This document shows positions 19,286 through 26,286 of a stretch of DNA of 64,000 nucleotides, one piece after another. The stretch comes from Methylococcus sp. EFPC2 (GTDB lineage: Bacteria > Pseudomonadota > Gammaproteobacteria > Methylococcales > Methylococcaceae). Each line of letters begins with the position of its first letter. Within the stretch, counting starts at the first letter, position 1. The notes beneath the pieces are model-generated. The model ran no database searches, was not told the origin of the DNA, and worked only from the letters and a program-made list of their open reading frames with translations. A program made the translations under genes and the position numbers. The stretch covers positions 682,001-746,000 of the forward strand of contig NZ_CP070491.1 of the NCBI RefSeq assembly GCF_016925495.1, read 5' to 3'.

Positions 19286-20077
19286 CTAGAATGGACGGAG
19301 AGTAAACGGCGTCGGGTCCGTCACCACCTCGCCGGGTTTGCGGTTGGCGACCTGCACGAATTGTTTGGCCCAGCGTTCGAGTATCCCTTTGGCGGGGCCG
19401 TACCAGGTCAGACGGGTCAGGTCGAGCGGCCCGGCGTCCTGCATGTCGCGATCGGCGAACGTGGCCACCACCTCGCCGGTGTTCAGATCGCGCAGACGGC
19501 CTTCGAACGCGGCCCGGCGCTGATTGACGACGCCTGCCGCCGTGCCGCCCCCCGGTGTGAGCCATCCCAGTGCGTGCAATACCGGCTGGGACGGGTCGAT
19601 CTGGATCAATGCCAATTCCAGTCTCAAGGTCGGTTGTGGTTTGGCGGGAGGCCCGTAAAGTATCGTGAAGCGATGATGGGGGTCGTTTTTGAACTCGGTG
19701 ATGACTTGATGATGGAAGTAACGTGCAAGTTCCTCGATGTCGTTCTGCACATCGCTGACCACGTTGGCCGAGCCCAGGCTGTGCAGCCAGTCCATTTCCA
19801 TCATGTACTGGGTATTCACGGGAGCGACGACCAGGTAACGATAAGGAGATTTATCGAATCCGGACTTGATCCAAACCTTCTGGAACGGAAGATCGACCCG
19901 CTGGGTCTGCCGCTCGGGATGCTCGATAAAACCGGCATCCGGTGCCGGTTGGACCGCCACGGCCTTGGCTTCGTTGGTGGTCGTGCGGACTCCCGAACAT
20001 CCTGCGAGACCCAGCAACGACAAGGCAGCGGATACCGTCAGGACTGTGGCGCCGGTGAAGTTGTATGGCTTGTTCAT
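19286..20077 (-). CDS. DUF3313-like lipoprotein
   Basis: 263 residues with a lipoprotein signal peptide (LSLLGLAGC). The mature part matches the layout of DUF3313 lipoproteins: a core around YRYLVVAPVNTQYM, a helical segment ELARYFHHQVITEF, and strands describing LRLELALIQIDP. The assignment is from pattern only; a second, clearer DUF3313 protein lies at 43268. It is downstream of the DUF4136 gene with a strong hairpin between them, and 259 bases upstream of DUF3300. Function unknown. Confidence 0.65.
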   Translation of the reverse strand: MNKPYNFTGATVLTVSAALSLLGLAGCSGVRTTTNEAKAVAVQPAPDAGFIEHPERQTQRVDLPFQKVWIKSGFDKSPYRYLVVAPVNTQYMMEMDWLHSLGSANVVSDVQNDIEELARYFHHQVITEFKNDPHHRFTILYGPPAKPQPTLRLELALIQIDPSQPVLHALGWLTPGGGTAAGVVNQRRAAFEGRLRDLNTGEVVATFADRDMQDAGPLDLTRLTWYGPAKGILERWAKQFVQVANRKPGEVVTDPTPFTLRPF

Positions 20078-20122
20078 GTCAGTACGCCTCGTTTGACCGA
20101 AAGCATCCGATGCAGCAGCCAG

Positions 20123-20155
20123 CCCAGAGCCCCCTTCCGGATCGGGGGCTCTGGG
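20123..20155 (-). terminator. 12-bp perfect hairpin between two lipoprotein genes
   Basis: The arms CCCAGAGCCCCC (20123-20134) and GGGGGCTCTGGG (20144-20155) pair perfectly over a 9-base loop. It lies just after the DUF4136 stop (minus strand) and before the DUF3313 gene. No T-tract follows on the minus strand, so it may protect or partly terminate the upstream message rather than act as a full intrinsic terminator. Confidence 0.55.
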
Positions 20156-20166
20156 ACGATGGGGAA

Positions 20167-20742
20167 TCAGGGATGGGGAGCGCCGGGATAACCGGCGGCA
20201 TAACTGCCGGGATAACTCTGGACGATTTTTTCCACGGCTTCCCTGATGCGTTTGGCATTGGTTTCGGGATCGCCGATGGTGCCCTTGCCGATCCCGCGAA
20301 ACACCAGCTTTTGTGTCTTGGCGTCGACGAAATCGAGTATCAGCGTACCCTCGGTATATTGAGAGACGTCCGTGTAAGTGGCGCCGGCCCACATGCCATA
20401 GCGTCCGTACCGGTATGGTACGCCGCCGTAAGGCCCCCAGCCGGGCGATTGCGAAATCGCGATTTTTTCCTGGGCTGAAACATGCCGGACGATGTGCAAG
20501 TCGGCCCCTTCCTCGACCTCGGTCAGGCCGCGCGCGGCGAGATGAGCGCGCAATGACTCGCGCAGGGCGGTCTCACTCGATGGTGAAAGCGGCACTTCCT
20601 GGGCCAAGGGGGTCAGGGTGTAGGTATGGTATTTGGCGAACGAGGCTGAGTGGTCGTAGTCGGTAGTGACCGTCACCATGGAGCAGGCCGCGAGGAAAAG
20701 ACAGGAGACGAAAAGCGCGCTTCGTTGCAGGAACGTAAACAT
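20167..20742 (-). CDS. DUF4136 family lipoprotein
   Basis: 191 residues, signal peptide ending FLAACS (lipobox Cys about residue 20). The mature sequence has the DUF4136 pattern: VTTDYDHSASFAKYHTYTL at the start, a helical segment ALRESLRAHLAARGL, and near the C-terminus TEGTLILDFVDAKTQKLVFRGIGKGTI followed by RIREAVEKIVQSYP. The ATG at 20742 has a very strong GGAGGAGGAA ribosome binding site; a 12-codon upstream extension is unlikely. First gene of the minus-strand envelope block and divergent from the glycosidase gene. Confidence 0.88.
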   Translation of the reverse strand: MFTFLQRSALFVSCLFLAACSMVTVTTDYDHSASFAKYHTYTLTPLAQEVPLSPSSETALRESLRAHLAARGLTEVEEGADLHIVRHVSAQEKIAISQSPGWGPYGGVPYRYGRYGMWAGATYTDVSQYTEGTLILDFVDAKTQKLVFRGIGKGTIGDPETNAKRIREAVEKIVQSYPGSYAAGYPGAPHP

Positions 20743-20985
20743 GGTTATTCCTCCTCCTTTTTGTAACCCGTGGCGCACTGTAAACCCGATGACCGCCCGC
20801 GCGCCACGTTTTTTTTAGTTTCGCATGCGCGCGCTGCAAGAGCCGGATCACCCGGGCGATCCGGCTCGGCCGGTCGAAGAAAGCCATCGATAAGGGACAC
20901 GGCTAATTTCGCCCGGTAGACTAGTATCACGGCCTAGCAGTAGACATCCATCAGGCGCTTATCGCCACTAACCGGGAGAACTGAC

Positions 20986-23900
20986 ATGCAAGGCGAAATC
21001 CTCGACGCATTCGGTGATTTGTCGGGTTGGACAGCCATCAGTTCAGGGCAAGTCCAGGCCCGTCTGTCACCGGATACCGGCCCTGCCGGGTCCGCCATGC
21101 GGATCGAATTCGATTTTCGCGGTGGTGGAGGCTTCGTGGTCGCCCGCAAGCTCTTTCCGCTGGATTTGCCGGAGAGTTATTCCTTCGCTTTCCAGATAAA
21201 GGGCGACGCTCCCGCCAACATCTTCGAGTTCAAGCTGGTGGACGCCTCCGGCCAGAACGTCTGGCGCTATCGGGTGGAGGCGTTCCCCTTGCCGCCGGAT
21301 TGGCAGACCGTGCGCATCCGCAACAGTCAGATCGACTTCGCCTGGGGCCCGCTCGGCGGCGGTCCCGCCCGCAAGATCGCGGCCATCGAGCTGGTGTTTG
21401 CGGCCGGTCCGGGCGGCGCCGGTTCGGTCAGCTTCGCCGAGCTGCAGTTTCGCGACGATACCTACCGGGCGACACCTCTCGTTTCGGCTTCAGCCTCGGC
21501 GGAGGATTGCGCGCCGTGCAATGTCCTGGCGCCCGACGCCGCCGTCTGGCGCAGCGCCACCGTCGATCCCGCCTGGCTGACTCTAGACTTCCAGCAGGAG
21601 CGGCAATTCGGTGCATTGGTGATCCATTGGGATGAGCAACGGCGAGCACGGGAATTCGCTGTCGAGACTTCCCCGGACGACCTAAGCTGGCAAAGCGCCT
21701 ACAGCACCACCCAGGGAGCCGGCGAGCGCAGTTATGTTTACCTGCCCGGAACGATCTGCCGCTACGTCCGCTTGCAACTCAAACGCGGCATAGGCGACTC
21801 GGAATTCGGCATCCGCCAGGTGGAGATCAAGCCTTTCGAATTTGCCCGTGACCTCAACGGTTTCTTCGAAGGCATTGCCCACGAGTGGCCTACCGGTTTT
21901 TATCCCAAATATTTCTCCGGCCGTCAGACCTATTGGACACCGGTCGGCACCGGTAGCGGCGGCACGCAAGCCTTGATCAACGAAGAAGGCCTGGTGGAGG
22001 TGGACAAGGGACGTTTTTCCATCGAGCCCTTCCTTTACGCGGATGGCCGGCTGATCAGCTGGGCGGACGCCGAGCGGACCCAGACGCTGGAAGCCGGCTA
22101 TTTGCCGATTCCTTCTTCGGCATGGCTGACCGACGACTGGCGGCTGACGACGACCGCCTTCGCCGCCGATTACGCCGGACGGCCGGTGCTGTTCATCCGT
22201 TACCGCATCGACAACCGATCCGCCGAAGCGCGCCCGGTCAGCCTGTATGCCGCCATCCGCCCATTTCAGGTCACGCCGACCTGGCAGCATTGGCGAAGCT
22301 TCGGCGGCATGACGCCGGTCAGGCATATCGATTATCGCGACGGTATCGTGTGGGTCGATGCGACCAAGGCTGTCACCCCCCTCAGGCCACCGCAGGGATA
22401 CGGCGCGGCGGCCTTCGCCGAAGGCGCGGTCACGGAATTTCTGGGGCGGGGTGAGTTGCCATCGCACGCCGAGTTGCAGGATGAATTCGGTTACGGCTCC
22501 GCCGCCCTGCGTTTCGATCTGCAGATACCCGGCGCCAGTCACGACGAGGTCTATATTGCCATCCCCTTCGGCAACGCGGCCGAGGTACCGATAGAAAGTC
22601 TGAGCGCGCTCACCGGGGCCGACGCCTATGCGCGGGCCGTCGAACTATGGAAAACCCAGCTGGGTACCTTCGATATCCGGCTACCGCCCCGGTTCCGGCA
22701 TCTCACCGATACCCTGCGCACCGCCGCCGCCCATATCCTGATCAACCGGGACGGTCCGGCCCTGCATCCTGGGCCCCGGCGTTACTCCCGCGCCTGGATA
22801 CGCGACGGAGTGCTGATGGGCGCCGCCCTGGCGCGGGTCGGCTGCGCCGAAGCGCTGCGGGATTTCATGCGCTGGTACGCGGGCTTCCAGACCGAGGACG
22901 GCAACTTCCCCGATTGCATGGACCCGGAAGAAACCGAATGGCTGCCCGAGTTCGACGCCTACGGCCAGTTCGTTTACGGCATTGCGGAATACTGGCGTTT
23001 CAGCGGCGACCGGGACTTCCTTGCCGAAATGTGGCCGGCGGTGGGCAAAACGTTGGACTACATGGAAGCGCTGCGCCGCCGCCGCTTGACCGACGACTAC
23101 CGACAAGCGGAAAGACTCGCCTGTTACGGACTGTTGCCCGAATCCATGAGCCACGAAGGCTATATGGCGCATCCGGTACACGCCTATTGGGACGATTTCT
23201 GGGCGTTGCGGGGCCTCAAGGATGCCGTGACGATGGCCGAGGCGCTGGGATACGGCGAGGAGGCGGCGCGCCTGGCAGCCCGGCGCGAGGAATTCTGCCG
23301 CCATTTGTATTTGTCCCTGGACCGCGTCATCGCCGAACGGGACATCGATTTCGTCCCCGGTTCGGTGGAATTCGCCGATTTCGATCCCGCCGCCACCGCC
23401 ATCGCCTTGACGCCGGTGGACGAAGCTCACCGCCTGCCCCAAGCGGCCATAAACCGGACTTTCGACCGCTATCTGACCGGCTTCCGTGAACGGGCCTCCG
23501 GCAAGGTAGCCTGGAACAACTACAGCGCCTATGAAATCCGCATCGTAGGCGCCCTGATACGCCTGGGACGCCGCACCGACGCCCTGGAACTGCTGGACTT
23601 TCTGCTGGCCGACCGGCGCATCAAACCCTGGAACCAATGGCCGGAAATCTCCTGGCGCGATCCCGACGGCCCCAGCTTCATCGGCGACCTGCCGCACACC
23701 TGGATCAGCGGCGAATACATCCTGTCCGTCCGCAGCCTGTTCGCTTACGAGCGCGAAGCGGATGAGTCCCTGGTGATCGCGGCAGGTGTTTCCGAAGAGT
23801 GGCTTGCGGATGGCGGTGAAGTCGCGGTGGAAAACCTGCCGACCTGGTACGGCAAGCTGTCCTATTCCTTGCAATACCAAGCCGATGGCCGCTTGCGCCT

Positions 23901-24069
23901 GAAACTATCCGGCGAACTGACGCCGCCCCTCGGCGGCATCGTGGTGCTGCCGCCGCTGCCAAGGCCGATTCAGCAGGTGGAGGTAAACGGCGAGGCGTTC
24001 CATGTCGACAGCAGGGAGGACGGCTTCCGCATCCGGCAATGTCCGGCCGAAGCCGTGATCTCTTTCTGA
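20986..24069 (+). CDS. Discoidin-domain six-hairpin (alpha/alpha) glycosidase-like protein
   Basis: 1027 residues with no signal peptide, so probably cytoplasmic. Residues about 1-155 look like a galactose-binding-fold carbohydrate module; about 155-285 is an F5/8 type C (discoidin/CBM32-like) domain; a beta-sandwich linker follows, and about 570-960 is an (alpha/alpha)6 barrel with acidic aromatic motifs (RYSRAWIRDGVLMGAALA, PDCMDPEETEWLPEFDAYGQFVYGI, WNQWPEISWRDPDGPSFIGDLPHTW). The exact GH family and substrate are not clear. The convergent neighbour is a GH94-type phosphorylase, so a shared beta-glucan substrate is an inference. The ATG at 20986 follows a CGGGAGAA ribosome binding site. 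Confidence 0.8.
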   Translation: MQGEILDAFGDLSGWTAISSGQVQARLSPDTGPAGSAMRIEFDFRGGGGFVVARKLFPLDLPESYSFAFQIKGDAPANIFEFKLVDASGQNVWRYRVEAFPLPPDWQTVRIRNSQIDFAWGPLGGGPARKIAAIELVFAAGPGGAGSVSFAELQFRDDTYRATPLVSASASAEDCAPCNVLAPDAAVWRSATVDPAWLTLDFQQERQFGALVIHWDEQRRAREFAVETSPDDLSWQSAYSTTQGAGERSYVYLPGTICRYVRLQLKRGIGDSEFGIRQVEIKPFEFARDLNGFFEGIAHEWPTGFYPKYFSGRQTYWTPVGTGSGGTQALINEEGLVEVDKGRFSIEPFLYADGRLISWADAERTQTLEAGYLPIPSSAWLTDDWRLTTTAFAADYAGRPVLFIRYRIDNRSAEARPVSLYAAIRPFQVTPTWQHWRSFGGMTPVRHIDYRDGIVWVDATKAVTPLRPPQGYGAAAFAEGAVTEFLGRGELPSHAELQDEFGYGSAALRFDLQIPGASHDEVYIAIPFGNAAEVPIESLSALTGADAYARAVELWKTQLGTFDIRLPPRFRHLTDTLRTAAAHILINRDGPALHPGPRRYSRAWIRDGVLMGAALARVGCAEALRDFMRWYAGFQTEDGNFPDCMDPEETEWLPEFDAYGQFVYGIAEYWRFSGDRDFLAEMWPAVGKTLDYMEALRRRRLTDDYRQAERLACYGLLPESMSHEGYMAHPVHAYWDDFWALRGLKDAVTMAEALGYGEEAARLAARREEFCRHLYLSLDRVIAERDIDFVPGSVEFADFDPAATAIALTPVDEAHRLPQAAINRTFDRYLTGFRERASGKVAWNNYSAYEIRIVGALIRLGRRTDALELLDFLLADRRIKPWNQWPEISWRDPDGPSFIGDLPHTWISGEYILSVRSLFAYEREADESLVIAAGVSEEWLADGGEVAVENLPTWYGKLSYSLQYQADGRLRLKLSGELTPPLGGIVVLPPLPRPIQQVEVNGEAFHVDSREDGFRIRQCPAEAVISF

Positions 24070-24176
24070 AAAGTGCTGTAGGTGAGGTTCCGACCGCTAC
24101 CCCAACCTACCCTTTGTTGGAATGTGAGACCTGGCTCCATGCTCCACTATTTTCCGGGCTGAGTGTTTTTCTACAC

Positions 24177-24236
24177 CCTCAACGTAAAGCTCAGCCGCGT
24201 AACGTTAGCGAAGTCGGCTGGAGCATTAAGTTAGGC
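24177..24236 (-). other. attC-like integron recombination site (59-base element)
   Basis: Read on the minus strand the 60 bp begin with GCCTAAC (a perfect R'' core RYYYAAC), 10 bases after the methyltransferase stop. They continue through CAGCCG, a 15-base loop and CGGCTG (paired L''/L' arms), and end in GTTGAGG (R' core GTTRRRY with one mismatch). The arms pair imperfectly with single extra bases, as in true attC sites. Position and orientation directly after a gene are those of a cassette. No integrase or second clear attC is in the window. Confidence 0.6.
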
Positions 24237-24246
24237 AGACACCAAA

Positions 24247-25341
24247 TTATGCAATGTATTCGGCCTGTTCTTCCCTAAAGATGCACATCTGTCTTCTGTA
24301 TTTTGTTATATCGACAGAGCGCCCTTGTTTAATAAAATTGTAAACCTCGGATAGTTCATCAGCACCACACCCTTTATCAAGAAATCTAAATGCAGATGCG
24401 GCGATATACTCTATTTCCATATCAAATGCAAACCAGTTTCTTCGCTCTGTTTCAGCCACAAATCCCGTTGTATTTGATCCAGAAAATATATCGACAACAA
24501 TATCTTCAGGGTCAGTTAGAAATTTAATAAAAAACTCCGGAAGTTTTGCGGGAAATCTGGCAGGGTGACTCTTTATGCCGATTTCCTTGCATCCTGACAT
24601 ATAGGCTCCATTCGATTCTGAATTTGGTATTTGAAGCAAATTAGACGGGATGGCTCCACTATTATTTTTCCCAAATCCTTTTCCTATATCGTGTCCTGAC
24701 GGTCTTTTTTTAGGGTCATAGAATTTATCAGGGTCTTCAAGTAGTTTTTTCATCCTATCGCTGTACTCGGTTAATACCTTGGTAACATCGGCTTTAGGGA
24801 ATTCTGACTTACTAAACCACCATACCGTATTGACAGAATCTTTGGCTCTAATTTTTCGTTTATTAACCCACTCGATTGGGCTAGGTAACTTAGATGGATT
24901 AAACCAATAAAAATCTTCAGATAAATAAAATCCTAAATCATCACAAAAATGAATAGGTATTCTAAAGTTATAAAGGCTTCTAGCAGGGACTCCTTTTTGG
25001 TAAGCACCGCCAAGATCAAGTACAAAACTACCATCTGGAGTAAGTTTTTTTAATACTAATTTAGCAAATTCAGATAACCATTCTATATACTCATGCTGTT
25101 CTTTGTTGCCATATTCCTTCTTGCGCAATAAAGCAAAGGGTGGGCTTGTCATGACCAAGTTAATACTGTCATCAGGGAGTTGAGACAGTAAATCTAATGA
25201 GTCACCGCAGTATGCGCTACCCCAATCAGTGGTGTATGCAGGTGAAGAAGAAAGTTTAGGTAAGTTTTTCATTTGGCTTCTGTAGTTGTGTTTGTAGTTG
25301 TGTTGGTCGCTACTTATAGTCTGTAGACGCATAGTCATCAT
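24247..25341 (-). CDS. pvuIIM: PvuII-type DNA (cytosine-N4) methyltransferase
   Basis: Modification enzyme expected to N4-methylate cytosine in CAGCTG. The sequence follows M.PvuII closely: SPPFALLRKKEYGN (motif IV, near 66-69), EDFYWFNPSKLPSPIEWVNKRKIR, RPSGHDIGKGF, HPARFPAKLPEFFIKFLTDPEDIVVDIFSGSNTTG (motif I after motif IV, beta-class order). About 364 residues from the ATG at 25341; the frame extends to 25383, and an internal ATG at 25272 matches the short form reported for M.PvuII. Divergent from the C-R genes. AT-rich compared with the flanking genes, which indicates transfer. Confidence 0.95.
   Translation of the reverse strand: MMTMRLQTISSDQHNYKHNYRSQMKNLPKLSSSPAYTTDWGSAYCGDSLDLLSQLPDDSINLVMTSPPFALLRKKEYGNKEQHEYIEWLSEFAKLVLKKLTPDGSFVLDLGGAYQKGVPARSLYNFRIPIHFCDDLGFYLSEDFYWFNPSKLPSPIEWVNKRKIRAKDSVNTVWWFSKSEFPKADVTKVLTEYSDRMKKLLEDPDKFYDPKKRPSGHDIGKGFGKNNSGAIPSNLLQIPNSESNGAYMSGCKEIGIKSHPARFPAKLPEFFIKFLTDPEDIVVDIFSGSNTTGFVAETERRNWFAFDMEIEYIAASAFRFLDKGCGADELSEVYNFIKQGRSVDITKYRRQMCIFREEQAEYIA
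25311..25336 (+). promoter_or_regulatory. Tandem C-boxes (operators for the controller protein)
   Basis: TACTTATAGTC, a TGTA spacer, then GACGCATAGTC: two half-palindromic boxes with the spacing of the C.PvuII operators and, as I recall, almost the same bases. They lie just before the controller gene and inside the 5' end of the methyltransferase frame if that begins at 25341. Expected to give early activation, then repression, of the C-R transcript. Confidence 0.75.
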
Positions 25342-25344
25342 TTG

Positions 25345-25590
25345 ATGAATTATAGCGCAATGCAGACAAAGAATACTACCCATAATGCCAGAATGATTTT
25401 TGCTCGAAACCTCAAGGAATTTCGGAGCAAAAATCGGCTATCCCAAGAAGAACTTGCTGATATGGCCGGGCTACACAGAACTTACGTTGGTTCAGTAGAG
25501 CGAGGCGAAAGAAATATTTCAATTGATAATATTGAGCGTTTAGCAAGTGCCCTGAAAATTAATATCAAAGAATTGCTAAACGATGAGTAA
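25345..25590 (+). CDS. pvuIIC: Controller (C) protein of the R-M system, XRE family
   Basis: 81-residue helix-turn-helix protein of the C.PvuII/C.AhdI kind. The HTH is clear: [36 protein letters not shown]. It should bind the C-boxes just upstream, delaying endonuclease expression until the host DNA is methylated. The start is uncertain: in-frame ATGs at 25345, 25360 and 25393 (and a TTG at 25342) are possible, none with a good ribosome binding site. A leaderless transcript, as in other C genes, would suit a later ATG. The stop overlaps the endonuclease start by 8 bases. Confidence 0.92.
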   Translation: MNYSAMQTKNTTHNARMIFARNLKEFRSKNRLSQEELADMAGLHRTYVGSVERGERNISIDNIERLASALKINIKELLNDE

Positions 25591-26068
25591 ATGCCACCCA
25601 GATATAAAATTGTTCAATGAAATTTACCCTCATGTGTTGAAACTTCAAGAGCTGGCAGAGAAACACGGAATAAATGATATTTTTCAAGATAATGGCGGTA
25701 AGTTGCTACAAGTTCTACTGCTAACTGGGCTTGAAGTATTGCCAGGCAGAGAGGGCAATGATGCAAAAGATGCTCAAGGGAATGAATACGAGCTAAAGTC
25801 AGTCAATACACTTTTGACTAAAAGTTTTTCTACTCACCACCATATGAACCCAATCATCATTGGGAAGTATCGGCAAGTTGACTGGATATTTGCTGTTTAC
25901 GAAGGCATAAAACTGTTGTCTATCCATCAACTTACACCGAGTGACTTAGAGTCATATTATTCCAGGTGGGAAGAGAAATGGCATAATGATGGCGGCAAAG
26001 ACATAAACAACCCTAAAATCCCTCTTAGATATGTTTTGGAAAACGGGAAGGTTATTTACAAAGCCTAG
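25583..26068 (+). CDS. pvuIIR: PvuII-type restriction endonuclease (expected CAGCTG)
   Basis: 161 residues (R.PvuII has 157) and very similar along the whole length, for example [38 protein letters not shown] and KDINNPKIP. Catalytic residues equivalent to Asp58, Glu68 and Lys70 of R.PvuII are Asp60, Glu70 and Lys72; the DNA-contacting histidines are in the HHH at 85-87. The homodimer should cut CAG^CTG to blunt ends. Overlaps the C gene by 8 bases and is co-transcribed with it. The stop codon lies within GCCTAGC, a possible right boundary of the cassette. Confidence 0.96.
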   Translation: MSKCHPDIKLFNEIYPHVLKLQELAEKHGINDIFQDNGGKLLQVLLLTGLEVLPGREGNDAKDAQGNEYELKSVNTLLTKSFSTHHHMNPIIIGKYRQVDWIFAVYEGIKLLSIHQLTPSDLESYYSRWEEKWHNDGGKDINNPKIPLRYVLENGKVIYKA

Positions 26069-26286
26069 CGTGAAGTAGACACCCTAAATGGTGCCTTATA
26101 AAACACCACTTCTGGGGTATAAGACAGATGATATTCCATGAGACATTGAAGTTACACGAATGCGCTATTTTTATGGGGGTGATATTTGGCTTTTCTTATA
26201 CATCTCATGTCAATTATTAGATGTCCCGGTGTCACCCTGCCTCGTACCAATCACGGTTCAAGGTTGAACAAGCTTCTCGCTCCACC
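26069..26286. other. AT-rich non-coding flank of the R-M island
   Basis: About 150 bases here are as AT-rich as the R-M genes, then composition returns to that of the host. It contains the short inverted repeat CTTATA...TATAAG (about 26095-26123) and a 7-base AGACACC (26077) that also occurs at 24237, on the other side of the R-M genes. No coding frame is supported. It may be the residue of the mobile DNA that carried the system in. Confidence 0.45.

Noticed and set aside
24090-24140. Second attC-like site around CCAAC...GTTGG
   Set aside because: The arms are short, the L'/L'' boxes are absent, and the spacing does not fit.
24237-26083. AGACACC direct repeats flanking the R-M genes as target-site duplication
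   Set aside because: Seven bases is short for chance to be excluded, the flanks show no matching inverted repeats, and no transposase is present.
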